Below are positions 1-11,195 of a stretch of DNA of 64,000 nucleotides, one piece after another. Location: positions 611,322 to 675,321 of the forward strand of contig RHPI01002823.1 of assembly GCA_009103225.1 (NCBI GenBank), given 5' to 3'. The number at the start of each line of letters is the position of its first letter. Positions within the stretch are counted from its first letter, which is position 1. The position numbers and the translations under genes were made by a program. Source of the DNA: Chlorokybus atmophyticus (Eukaryota > Streptophyta > Chlorokybophyceae > Chlorokybales > Chlorokybaceae). The notes under the pieces are model-generated. The model worked only from the letters and a program-made list of their open reading frames with translations. It was not told where the DNA came from and did no database searches.

Positions 1-93
1 TACCGCAATGGGGCAATTGAGGACAATAATGTGAACATTCTGGAGCAGAATGTGGAGGTGGAGAGCGATGCCTTCACGCACCTGGTCATGTAA
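1..93 (+). CDS. 3' end of an unidentified protein gene
   Basis: The first base opens a reading frame of 30 codons that ends with TAA at 91-93, giving a C-terminus ending ESDAFTHLVM. It is Glu/Asp/Asn-rich like a normal protein tail, and no other frame is as clean. It is probably the last exon of a gene lying to the left. The piece is too short to assign a family, and chance openness cannot be excluded. Confidence 0.4.
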   Translation, partial: YRNGAIEDNNVNILEQNVEVESDAFTHLVM

Positions 94-1821
94 AGGACAG
101 CGATTGTGTTGGTTGGTAGTGGTTAGTGTACATTAGCAGCTTTTGTACACATGCGTGTAGATCCCAAACAACTGTTGGTGTAACCTCGTGTAAAGAGCCA
201 TCGCATCACGTCAAACTGTCACTATCTGTCTTCAAATATTGCAGCTTTCAAAGTTGAGTTTGTTAGTGACCTGGATGTCTGGATGTTAGTGACCTGGAGG
301 TAAGTTGTTGCAAGACAATTACTTGTGCTAGTAAGTCATGTGAATGTCGGACAATTCCATACCATCTTGGTAGTTTACATGTGCAAGCACGGTTATCGCT
401 GGGAAGTTCATTGCACTGTGATACATGCGCATCGACCACGCATAGACACTGAACGATGCGAAATACACTTGTTCATGCAAACGCATGTCGAGCAGTCATT
501 GTGCACGCGCACAATGTGTATCGTAGGCATACAACCAACGCATGTATTGTATTGTATTGTATTCTTTGTACGCTGGGCTATATCGCATCCACATACTCTT
601 TGGATGTAACACGACCGTGCAGTACAACAGTAATAATGTTGTGAGTTATAAATCTGCACAGATTGGTCGTACATCAGTTGAGTACAACCTCATATACATG
701 GTCATATACTTCTCACTCAGCCCGTGTGCATCATCTCGTGAGCGTGCGCATGTGTGCACGAGTGGTACAGGCTAATAAGAATCAAGTGTGTAGCTCCCTG
801 AATTTTGCACCCCATAACTTACATGCGAAGCTTGTGCACATATACCGCTGCATGTACGAGCCAATCTCATGCAGACACACCCCCACTGCCGCATGCAAGA
901 TCGTCGCAATGTACACTGGCGCGTGTCAGTGCAATGGCAGGAACGTTGCTGCTCGGTAATAGCAGCAACTGGTACACATGCCCGCACACAACAACAATGA
1001 CTACAAACGTATGAGGGACTTCTCGTCCAGAGTTACAATCACAGTGAAAGAAAGGGTGGCAGAGATTACAGCAGCTGCCTGCTGGTTGTTTGCAAGTTGA
1101 ACTGCAAGGCAGACACCTCGCCTTTTGCGCACGCTGCTAGAGCGACGACCAGTGCTTTGTGCTGGGCTTCCAGCTGCCCACACGACAACAACAAGCGCAC
1201 AGAGCAAAGCAAACCTCCTTGGATCATGGTAATTCACAATCCCGAGGGAAGGCCCAGCTCAGACCAGCCCAACTCAACCTCCCCCTGCGGACTACACCCC
1301 ACGCCGACATCGCCCCCACCGCCGCCGGCTAGTCACAGCTAGTGCAGCTACCGAATTTGGCATAGAGCAAACCACCGAAAATGCGATTGTGACAATTCTA
1401 CGTCAAGACGAGCAACAATCAAATGCAAAACGAGGGAAGTCGTTGCTGCTGCGAAGCGGCGGTGGTGTCTGGCCGAGGTGGTGGAGTGGGCGGGCGGCGG
1501 AGGCGGCGGAGGGGCAGTGGAGCAAGGAGGACGTCCTTGAGTCAGAGGGGAGGAAGGCGCAAGCTGCTGCTGTCTGAACTTGAGCATTTAAGCATAGAGG
1601 CTGAGTTCTCTGCTAGAGACTGGGTTTGCCTGGTCTGTTGTGGCCTGCCCTGCCCTGCCTTAGAGTGGCCTGGGCTGTCAAGCACTGGGTTTACTACTCG
1701 TTCAGCGTTGCTCGGGCATGGCGCCAGACAGAGCGGCTTGCCTAGTTACGTTGAGGGCGTGATCGCTGGCTTCTGAGTCTGGCTTAGGTGGAGTTAGGCA
1801 GGACAGCTGGCTGCTGCCAGC
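94..1821. other. intergenic region upstream of GDT1
   Basis: No exon-like frame with splice signals was found on either strand. Positions 1430-1570 are strongly G+C-rich with GGC/GGA runs and lie 250-400 bases before the GDT1 start, so they may belong to its promoter or 5' leader. ORFs here are low-complexity shadows. Confidence 0.4.
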
Positions 1822-4251
1822 ATGGCGCGGCGGCCAGCTGCCGCCTCAACTGCGCTGCTGTTAGGGTTTTTCTTAGTAGTAGCTGTGTGCGCCTGCCTTC
1901 CCGTCTCCCTGGCAGCTGCTCAGGATGAAATGGTGAGCTTGGCGCATTGCATTGTGTTGCAGTGCGTTGCTGCTAGACTGTTTGAACCACATACGTTGAC
2001 GATGAGATTTGTGTGTTGAATACAAGCTCGTTGTATTCAACACACAGATTTGTGTGTTGAATACAACGAGCTTGTATATTCAACACAGAAATCTCATCGT
2101 CAAGTGGCTTGCTAGCAGGTTTACAGCTCACTTGTGCAATCTACTACTGCAGTTGTAGTATATAGCTGCTAGACTCGTAACGCATTGCTGTACTGTACTG
2201 TGTTCGTACATCACAAGCAAGTCTGAGTGCTGTAAGTTGGGCCGTTCACAGTGCTGTCACAGTACCTTAGCCTACCGCTATCATCAGCAACACTTTGCTG
2301 TCTTGTGCTCGGGTCTCTGACGCTCATCTCAAATGCCGGGTGACAAGCATGGCCACAGGCGCCTCCTTCACGAGCAACAGAGACAAATGCACCTGTTCAT
2401 GAGCTGCTGGTTTTTTGAATATGCAAGTTGGTAAACATGTGGTGTGGTGTGCAGGAAGCGCAGCGCCACTTACTAGAGGATTCCAGCCTGCAGAAGCATA
2501 GAAAGGTGAGTGCTAGTTCTAGTCAATGTGAGGCGTGTGTCTGTCAGCCTTAGTAGCAGTGCCTGTCTTATGGATGCCGCTGAGCCAGTGCTGCGTTCTC
2601 TTCCATGCAAATGTGAAGCAACATGCGCGCATCACTGGATGGTTGACAGGTGATAGTGGATATTCCAGTGAATACCGAACCGAAGCAAGAAGAGGAGAAT
2701 GCAGCCACCAAACCGGACGAGTTTCAGTCCACAGAATCATGGACAGCAGGTGCACTTGTGGCACATGCAGGACCGCTCAGTTGCACACGCGCATGCATGT
2801 GTGCGTGCGTGCAAGCTGTGTGCATGCAAGCATGCCGGTGTTGGTCGGCCTAAATGCGTGTCTTGTCAAGGCACACATAGCACTGAGTAAGCGCAACAGT
2901 GTCAAAGCTGGTGTCAGCAGCAGCTTGCATGCATCTGGTTGGACAACTGTCATGCGCATGGGGTAGGTCTAAGCTACTAAACTGATAGGTCATGGCAAGG
3001 AGCACGAGAAGCAAGCCACTGGTCTCGGTGGGATGCTGGACGCCTTTGGTGCCAGTTTATCCATCATTATCGTATCCGAGATTGGGGACGAGACGTTCAT
3101 CATTGCAGGTGCTGCTATTACAACTGGTGTTGGTAAAACGAAGTTGTCAGAGTTGTTAGAGTTGTTAGCCTGCTTCACTCTTGTGTAGACTTGCTTGTGT
3201 GGTGGTGGTCGTCATTGTCTGATCAGCTCTGTTCTTGCAGCTTTGATGGCCATGCGACACCCGCGATTTGTCATATGGTTCGGAGCGATCTCAGCATTGG
3301 TAGTGATGACAGTGCTATCAACAGCTCTGGGACTGATTGTGCCAAACGTGGTGTCTAGACAACACACCAACGCCGCAGCGACCGTCTTGTACACATTCTT
3401 TGGCTTGCGACTGCTGTGGATAGCATACAAGTCGGACAAGAGTGAGGTCAGTACATGGGTACATAAATCTGCAAGACTGCATGCACACGCATCCGCATGC
3501 ACACGCGCGTGCGGGGGGCCATGCGCACACATTCCCGCATACACACACGCACTCACACACGCTTGCGCCTGCACGTGCCAGCATACGCGCAAGTGCAGGC
3601 GCATGCATACACATACACACGCGCACGTACGCGCACACACTCTCACAGTCGCACGCGCATGTAGATCATATGCTGCTTTTTCTCTCTGAATTGCAAAAAC
3701 ATGCAAGCGCGCAGTGTTGGTCTTGCTGTATCGTCCTTGCGAAGACAAGCTGTTGTCAACAAGCAGGGCACAAAGGAGTTTGAAGAGGTGGAGGAGAAGA
3801 TTGAAGCCTCAACTCCTGGCGCGAAGAACCGCTCTCGGGTCCGCAAGGTTCTCTCTCGCTTCATCACTCCCATCTTCCTCGAGGCTTTCGTCCTCACCTT
3901 CCTCGCGGAGTGGGGCGACCGGAGTCAGATCGCCACCATCGCCATGGCGTCGCACAAGAACCCTGTTGGGGTGACGATTGGGGCCGTCGTGGGACACGCA
4001 TTGTGCTCGGGGATTGCGGTAAGTATGGGTTGTTGACAGACTAGCACATGTTTGCATGTGCTCTGCTTGGTTCATGCTTTATCATGACATCACACGCACA
4101 TGCGTGTCAACATCATGACACGCACTCACCACCACAGGTGTGTGGGGGACGCATGCTTGCGGCGAGGATATCGCAACGGTCCGTTGCGACAGTGGGAGGA
4201 GTGCTGTTTCTGCTGTTTGCAATGCATTCATTTGTGTTCCCGCCCGTGTAG
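1822..4251 (+). CDS. GDT1/TMEM165-family Mn2+/Ca2+ transporter (UPF0016)
   Basis: Seven exons join in frame: 1822-1932, 2455-2505, 2650-2749, 2989-3108, 3241-3446, 3767-4018 and 4138-4251, giving 317 residues against 324 for human TMEM165. Residues 1-34 form a signal peptide (MARRP, then a hydrophobic core and AAAQ). An acidic lumenal stretch follows, then two homologous membrane halves. Each half carries the family motif E-x-G-D: SEIGDETFIIA in the first and AEWGDRSQIA in the second. The halves are joined by a charged loop (KEFEEVEEKIE). The family exchanges Mn2+ or Ca2+ for H+ in the Golgi (or thylakoid/envelope in plants) and supports glycosylation. The first motif has Glu where most members have Lys or Arg. 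All introns are GT-AG. Exon 1 is chosen as the start because it supplies the signal peptide. Confidence 0.93.
1996..2103. repeat. near-perfect 108-base fold-back hairpin in GDT1 intron 1
   Basis: Two arms of about 50 bases are reverse complements with one or two mismatches and a 2-base bulge. The left arm runs from TTGACGATGAGATTTG and the right arm ends AAATCTCATCGTCAA, with only a few bases between them. The arms share GTGTTGAATACAAGCTCG on opposite strands. This could be a small inverted-repeat element or a hairpin RNA precursor made from the intron. Confidence 0.85.
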
Positions 4252-5294
4252 GGGAGTGGGGATTAATTGTAGGGGATGAGTTTGGTTGAGCTTGTGCTTG
4301 CAGGCAATAGATGAATGTTGATTGCTAGCGGTAGCGGTGGGCATGATGGGCATGCAATCGGCTGAGGGTCACAATGGTGTACACAATTCTGCATTGCATA
4401 CTTTGTACACCCAATGTTGTTTACGCAGCTTCTCTTGGTTTTGCAACGGCGTATTGTGATGTAACATGGTGAAAAACCTTTGACAACAGCAATGTACATA
4501 CGACATGTAGTCTTTTCTAAACTCGATGTGGCAATGGTTTTGCTAAGACCACTGCGAACTGCTGTTACAATAGTAGCTGTGCGATGGTTGGGCAATCCCA
4601 TGCTTGATGCTCGCCATCCATGAACACACGGTCGTACTGGCAGGTGCGTGTGGTTGCCTGCGATGTGTGGTGTGAAAATGCATGTGTTTAACAGCCTTGT
4701 GCTTATCCTGTACAGTAATGACACTGCGCGTTTTTTGTACAACTTGACCAACATGGGACGAGTCGCTGACGCTGAATCGGCCATGCTCTCTGACCCTGGA
4801 TAAATTACTGACCTCATCAAGGCTTGCTGCTTTCATGTGCGTCCTTTGGTTGGGAAATTCGTATACCGAGACCCTTCGCCCTCATACAAGAACCAGCATG
4901 CTGTCAATTCACCGGCGGTAGTTCTCGTGGCGGCGGCGGCGAGCTGGCCATCAACAAGCAGGTGAGCTGAGTCACCTATTCAGCTGGCACTTATGTCGTC
5001 ATGCTCTCACCCCTGCCATGCCTTGTCCGTCTGCCACCCATTCCGGAGCCTTACTGCATGCGTGTGCGTGCGATTGTAAGTGGGCGTGTGCATTCGCCTG
5101 TGCATGTGTGTATGTCAAGTTTGACCTCTCAAGCTGCTACGCATTGATTTCCTCTACAATATTGCAAGCACCATTTACTTTTGGCGCACTATACTGTCTC
5201 TTGGACATCGTGGCCAACACATCCACAGCCTTGATGACAATTGCCTCATGCTTGTATGCAGCAAGTAGATTGATCGGATCATTCCAATACAGGA
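4252..5294. other. intergenic region with a possible untranslated first exon
   Basis: No complete gene was seen. An open stretch ending at 4961 precedes a good donor (AAGCAG/GTGAGC) and could be the 5' untranslated exon of the next gene. It has no in-frame ATG that joins to the following exon in phase. Confidence 0.3.
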
Positions 5295-5982
5295 ATGCCC
5301 CAGGCGGTCAACCCGAACCTGGCCATCTTCATCGGCGCCACAGCGGGCGCTTTGCTGGGATTCTACTACAGCCATCAGATTGAAGAGAACTCGAGGGTAA
5401 GCAAGTAGTTAGACAATGCTTGTGCTGGACACAGCATGATACTTTGAGTGAAATCTGCTGCGTGCCTTGACACTTCTAAACTAGGGGCAGTTGTTGAGGG
5501 AGTCAAATGCTGCAGTAGGTTTTTGGGTTTCTGTGTTCTTTGTTTGTCGTTTGCGATGTGACCCGTCAGTTGCTGGGTTGAAGTGTGTGCTGCTGTTGCG
5601 TGCTAAGCAGCATGCTGGTGGTATGCTGCATTGAGGTGCATGCAACAGACAGATCTGGATGCACGAATGCACGACAGCATTGGCGTTCTCTCCAGGCAAA
5701 AGAGTCAGCTGCTGTAATACAGTGTGTCAGTTTGGCACGCACACAGTTGTCCTGTGTGTTCGGAGCTCTTCCTGCACAGGCATCTCAGGCACTCCCTTTG
5801 TTGATCATGATGACGATGACGACGACAGTGTTGTTGATGTTGTTGTGAGTTGATGTTGTTGTCTATAGGTGCAGCGTGCTGTTGCAAGGCAGGAAGAGTT
5901 GGCTCGCTTGCGTGCTCAGCAGCAATCTGACACCAGTAGCAGCAATAGCATGCAAGAGGCGGAGGAGGGCAAATTTAAGTAG
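5295..5982 (+). CDS. small single-helix membrane protein, family unknown
   Basis: Two exons (5295-5396 and 5869-5982) join at phase 0 through GTAAGC and TATAG to give 71 residues. Residues 8-24 (NLAIFIGATAGALLGFYY) make one membrane helix. Residues 30-60 are charged and probably helical (EENSRVQRAVARQEELARLR), followed by a Ser/Glu-rich tail ending EGKFK. The size and layout resemble small organelle-membrane or assembly-factor subunits, but no family is recognised. An upstream untranslated exon ending at 4961 is likely because the start ATG lies only two bases inside its exon. Confidence 0.6.
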
Positions 5983-6106
5983 CAGCAACAGCTGGGATAG
6001 AACTAGAGGAGATCATTGCGTCAACAAGCATGCAGTGATCGGTTGGGTAACAAGAGGAAGTAAATATAAAGGGTTAGGGTAAGGGCGGTGTGACAACAAC
6101 ATCAAC

Positions 6107-8726
6107 ATGTTGGCGTTTCGGGAGCCGAGTCTGGGCACGACGCGGCCGCTGCGCTTTGAAGACGTGTACGTGTCTGCGGAGCCGCTGATCCTGGAGAACC
6201 TGCGCCAGCTGACTTCCTACCGCCAGGCCAGTAAGGATGTCTTGCATTATATGAGCTGTGTTTGTGTATGTGTTTGTGGCTGGTCTTGTCTGCGGGCATG
6301 CGTGTGCAAGACTAAGCATGTACGTATTTACACAAGCGTATGTGCGCATTCAGAGCCACACACACACATGCATGCATGCATGCATGCCCATACGTGCAGA
6401 CACGCGCCCGTGCATGTCTGCGCGTGTACACGCACAACCGTCTCTGCATGCACCCACGTGCGCATGCGCCCTTGCAAATGTACACGCTAGCACACACATG
6501 CGCATGGCGGATAAGCGTGTTGACAGTGCATACACTAACCCGGGTTTGCTGCACAATCCGCGACCAACCATGCATGAGTTTAACCATTCAGGCCGCACTC
6601 TCTGCACCACCCGGAGCCCGTCCGCCAGCAGAAGTGGCCGCAGATCTAGAGAAGTACTTGGGAGTAAGCACGCTTCACTTTCGTCTATTGTGATTTGACA
6701 CAAGCGCGCATGCATTGTGTGAAGCATGTGTGGTTGACCTGACCCTTGTGTGGGCAGATGTTGGAGAACCTGGTGGCGAAGCTGGCGCAATCTGGCGGAG
6801 GCGCACTGGAGATCAAGCAGAAGCTCTCGGTCACGTGGTCGTCGCCGTTGGGTGGCAGGTACGTGTGCACACATACGTGTGGGTGTTTGAGTATGTGTAC
6901 GTATGTGTACGTGTGTATCTGTGTGTGTGTGCATGCGTGTGCATGTGAATGTGTCAATGCGTACGTGTGCATATGTGTGCGCCTGTGCGTGTGTAACGTG
7001 CGTGTCTGCATGTGGGCGTGTGCGTATGTGTGCATGTAAGGATTCACGTGCCCTTATGTACACACAGTGGAAACTCACTTACAAGGATGCCTCTGAAATG
7101 ATTTGCCAACACTATCATGTTCACGCTCGCAGCAGCAGTAGCAAGCAATTTGCGCACGCGACGGACCACCTGCACAACATACGGTTCGAGCAAGCGATGT
7201 CAATGAACCACTTTGCCGCCGTCTTGCGTGAGGTTGGCAGCGCAGCCCTGCACGGTAATCACATCATGTCACTGAGTTGTGCAACAACAAGTCTCTGATT
7301 GGTTGGTTGATTGGTTAGTTTGGCTCCAGCGCGCATGCACGCAAACAACTAACCAATTGCTTTGTTGATGAGAGCGGTTGTGGTCAATGCTGCCGTCCTG
7401 GCAATTGTGCATGTATCACTCTTAGCAAAGCTTACGGCAATTAGCGCGGGTACGCTTGCGCATGCGCATGTGTGGTGTGCGGGCGCACACACACACGCAC
7501 ATACGCATGCACGCGCTCATATCGCACACGCGCACACACTCACAGACATACATGCATTCACAAACGTTCACATACATACACACGCTCACACGTACACGTG
7601 CGCGCGCACACATACACGCGCAAACACGTTCATATCTGCAGCTGGCGACTTGGTGTCCGCGGCGCGTCACTACCGTCGGTCTGCGGGCGTGTACGAGCGC
7701 CTCCACCTGGACGTGCTGCCGCCGCTGCAGCAGGGGCTCAGCAGCGAGCGTCCCGCCGAGGTGATGCCCTCCATGGCGGACGCGCTCAAGCAGATGACGC
7801 TCGGGGAGGGGCAGGTGAATGATGGGTTGGCTTTTGCTTTGTCGCTGGGTTGGGTTGAGTTGGGTTGTTGTGTGTGAAAGGTGTATACTGAGTTGGGCGA
7901 TGCATACACGCGCGCGCAACATGTATGCGAAATTGGCGTGCGTGCACATGGACTGCTTGCGAGCTGCGGCGTTCCCACATGCTGTCTGCTTATATAGCAC
8001 TTTCCTCAGGCCGTTGCTGCGCGCGGGTCAGAAACAAAGGTGTCTGCAGGGTTGCGCGCGAAGCTGCTCGCTGCAGCCGCGGCTTTCTTCGCCAATGCGG
8101 CCGCTATCCTGCAGGACCACGCCGCCGACTTTACGCGCGTGACACCCAAATTCAAGGTACACATCACTTGCGTGTGTGTGCATGTAACGACATCGTCAAC
8201 ACAGATGGCCTCCCATTGCAGGTGTATTTACATCTAGCAGAGAGGCTCAACGTGGCACGGGCTTATAGAGCGCTCGCTGCCGACGCGCGGGCCAACGAGC
8301 AGGCGGGACTCGGCATCGCGTGCTTGAGACATGCGCGGGACATATTGAAGGCAGGCTTCAACCAGGCAGGTGAGTGAGCGAGTGAGTGTGTGCTCAAGTG
8401 TGCATAACCGTGAGTGCAACCGGGCATGTGTGCGTGTGCGCGTGCGTGTGTATGTGCGTGCTTTTGTATTGTGCTATGCTTGTGGGCATTACAGGCAACA
8501 ACTGTAATATAGTTTGTGTGCATCAGATGACGAAAGAGACTGGGCGCTGGTGTGGGTTCAGGAGCAGTCTTCCGTTGCGTTTGAGCTGGAGAAGCTGGAG
8601 AAGGAGAACCAGCTGGTGTACTACCAGGCTGTCGCGCGCGAGCTGCCTCAAGTGGAGAGGAAACCTATCGTTGTGCCGCTGCCGTACGATGTACCCGTGC
8701 TGCAGCACAACCTGTTTATTCTTTAA
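6107..8726 (+). CDS. BRO1-domain protein (BROX-like)
   Basis: Eight exons (6107-6230, 6617-6663, 6758-6858, 7142-7254, 7642-7814, 8010-8156, 8222-8369, 8527-8726) join in phase to 350 residues. The product is alpha-helical and matches the BRO1 fold along its length. Matching segments include a VTWSSPLGG turn before the helix NIRFEQAMSMNHFAAVL, then GDLVSAARHYRRSAGVYERL, the core helix VYLHLAERLNVARAYRALAA, and the tail YYQAVARELPQVE...PLPYDVP. BRO1 domains bind ESCRT-III (CHMP4/Snf7) on endosomes and the nuclear envelope. The protein stops just after the BRO1 domain, as BROX and plant BRO1-like proteins do, so it lacks the V domain of ALIX. No CaaX box ends it, unlike human BROX. The short exon 2 and the exon 4 acceptor are the least certain boundaries. 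Confidence 0.85.
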
Positions 8727-8879
8727 CGCGCGCACGATCGCTGCAAACCGCATGTGTAGAGCAGATGTTGCTTGTGGATGCGGTGCTTCTGTGGTTTGTG
8801 CAAGTGCTTCTGTGGTTTGTGACTCCTTTATCTGGCTGGCTATCTCGGTGTCGGTACAAACCTGCCAAGTTGAGCGAAT

Positions 8880-9345
8880 TGTTTTACTCTGCACATATCA
8901 GACGTCATTTTTTGGTGGCTGTGCATAACTAGTTGAAGAGCTGCATGAAGCAGGCATAAGAATCGTTGTCGGTACACGCCTGCTTGTATGTTGCGAGAAT
9001 CTTACTGCGCGCGCATATCAAACATCATGAGTTAGTATGCCTATACATAATTAATTCAAGACTCGCATAAAGCGCGCTCAAAACTCGTAGTTCGTACACG
9101 ACTACTCCAAACATATCCCACATTACTCGTGTTTCTCAGCACAGCCGTGTGGCCAGCAACAAATTCGAGCTCCCATGTTAACTTGTCGAATCTCACATTG
9201 TTTTGAGAAAATTTGCGTGATGCTATTAGAAACCGTGTTTCTCAGCACGGCCGTGTGGTCCAGCAACAAATTCGTGCTCCCATGTTAACTTGTCGAATCT
9301 CACATAGTTTTGGGAACTTTTGCGTGATGCTATTTAGAAACCATC
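8880..9345. repeat. two diverged tandem duplications
   Basis: A 105-110 base unit beginning CGTGTTTCTCAGCAC occurs at 9128-9232 and again at 9233-9342 with few changes. Just before it, a more diverged unit of about 120 bases is repeated at roughly 8882-9000 and 9001-9115 (shared CATATCA, ATAA, GGTACACG). They lie downstream of the BRO1 gene, and no coding role is visible. Confidence 0.75.
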
Positions 9346-10144
9346 AAACCACAACAAAACACGCAGCACTTGCATGAAGCGCAAGTATGTTGGTCATTAC
9401 TCAGACGACGACTTGGTACCTTTACAGAGTTCCAATCAATGAGAAAGCCATTAGCAAAGCTCACTTTCAATTGCATGTGACGCACCATCCCGCAACTAGG
9501 GTTGGAGACCATGTTTTAGATAACATTTCTAAGCAAGTTTTGAGGTGCAGATCGGTTGCATTGCAATGCGCACAAGTGCCGCCACTGCGGAAGCGGTAGC
9601 GAGTTGCATGCGCTACTCAGAGTTCACCTAGTGCAGCTGCACCGACCTTATACACCGACCTGGTACGCTGATAACATCGCCGATGTGGCCTTATTCTGAC
9701 ATATTCAGTGGTTGTGAAGATTTATGGACTTTGTTGCGCCCATCACAGTACAGTCACATGCAAATTTGAGTAAAACTCTTCATACAAAATCAACCGTGCA
9801 CCAACCCCAAAGCACACTACGTTTCAAGCCATCAAAGCCATGCAACTCTAACAGTCTGTTGCAGAGACAGCCAACGTGTGAAGTTGGACAGCAGTGCACA
9901 CGTATTTTTGGACAGGACGGCTGTCTTATTGCAAGTCTGAAGTTGTTCAACCAGCAACAGGAGATTTCCTGTCTGTCACCCTATCTACCTAACCTACATG
10001 ACGGATATGTACACGGTTGCTTACTACACATGAATGTCACTGCATCAGTGGTAAACACCACTGAAGCAGTTTTGGAGTAACAGCACGTCGGCTGTCTACG
10101 TCGCAGCAGTTTATGTACACGCGAGCGCTGAGTGTTGATCGTCG
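9346..10144. other. intergenic region
   Basis: The longest frame (9724-10080, +, 118 codons) has no splice context or recognisable motif and is most likely chance. Nothing else was seen. Confidence 0.35.
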
Positions 10145-11195
10145 TTAGGCAGCAACGGACTCCCCAACATTGCTGGCAGACACAGCGGTACTTGAAGGAG
10201 GTGACGATGGTTTGCTTGGCGGCGACCGTGGGCTTGCTCTGCTCCCTTTGTTGTCGCCCCAATGCAGTGCTTCCGTTGTAAACTCGGTCAACTCATTGGT
10301 CAGACCCTGTGTGCAAAAGAACAGACACGAGTTAGCTCATGCATGTGAGAAAGCCAGCTGTGTGTGGTTGGCATGCTGAATGCATACATGCAAGCCATGC
10401 ATGCATGCTGTGCATGATCGCATGTGCTCCCATCCCGTACATGCAAAGCTCAAGACACAAGCATAACTCGTGTAGTACAGGATTTTTCCTTCAACACACT
10501 AATGCTCTGGCACTTATGCTCTAGCACATGACAGGTGCAAAGGAGGGTTGTAACTGATTTTTCTAGAAACTGCGCCCTGCTGTCCTCTGCTTGCGTCAGT
10601 CCAGAGTCAACGACATCCACTTAATTGCATGAAGGTGGCACAAAACATGCAGCGTTAGCAGTCTTTTAATACCACCACCCGAATGCAAGACTGATCACTG
10701 TAGGAGGTGCAGCTTGGAGTTGCAATCACGTGGGCCATTTGCGCGTTGCTCAAAGGCAGCACAAGGTACGGCCAACCGCGATTTGACGCTGTCAGTGACA
10801 ACGCATAATCTGAGGGCGCAACTCGCACCAAACAAAGCACCTCAGCTGGCACCTTTTCGGTAATTGTAACTGTGCGTTTGTTTCTGAACTTACTTCTAAT
10901 GCGCCACCCTTATACCAACAGCATGAGTACAAGACGAAACAAACTACCCAAACGAAAAGATGGCAATCAAGACCTTCATCGAGCCAACGTCCCGGATAGC
11001 AACCTGTACCTGAATGTGCTTGCTGATGTGGTCAAAGAAATTCGGCGACGGTGGCGACAGCTGTTCACAGGACAGGTGCACGGGGCGGCGCTTTGCAGCC
11101 TCCACCTCCAGCCTCATGCGCCGGTCATCCCCATGGTGGAGATCTCTGGCGCTTTTGTTCAGCCGGGCAGGCACAAACCGAGCGCGGCTGTCCAT
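10145..11195 (-). CDS. unidentified 188-residue protein, four exons
   Basis: On the minus strand, exons 11195-11010, 10852-10699, 10619-10555 and 10306-10145 join with GT-AG sites and matching phases (0, 1, 0). The protein starts MDSRARFVPARLNKSARDLH. It has a basic N-terminal third, a middle part (PAEVLCLVRVAPSDYALSL) that looks like a beta-rich globular fold, an acidic helix (TQAEDSRAQFLEKS, GLTNELTEFTTEALHWG), and a Ser/Pro-rich tail ending NVGESVAA. I do not recognise the family. Four phase-consistent junctions support a real gene. A Gly-rich frame upstream at about 11240-11350 might be an earlier exon. It is convergent with the BRO1 gene and divergent from citramalate synthase. Confidence 0.5.

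Noticed and set aside
3212-3748. 178-codon minus ORF rich in Cys, Ala, His and Arg
   Set aside because: It is the reverse reading of a GDT1 intron containing a CA/CG alternating tract; such tracts stay open in several frames without coding.
6350-7078. 242-codon minus ORF, among the longest in the window
   Set aside because: Composed mainly of His/Thr/Cys/Val repeats from alternating TG/CA tracts, and overlaps BRO1 exons on the other strand.
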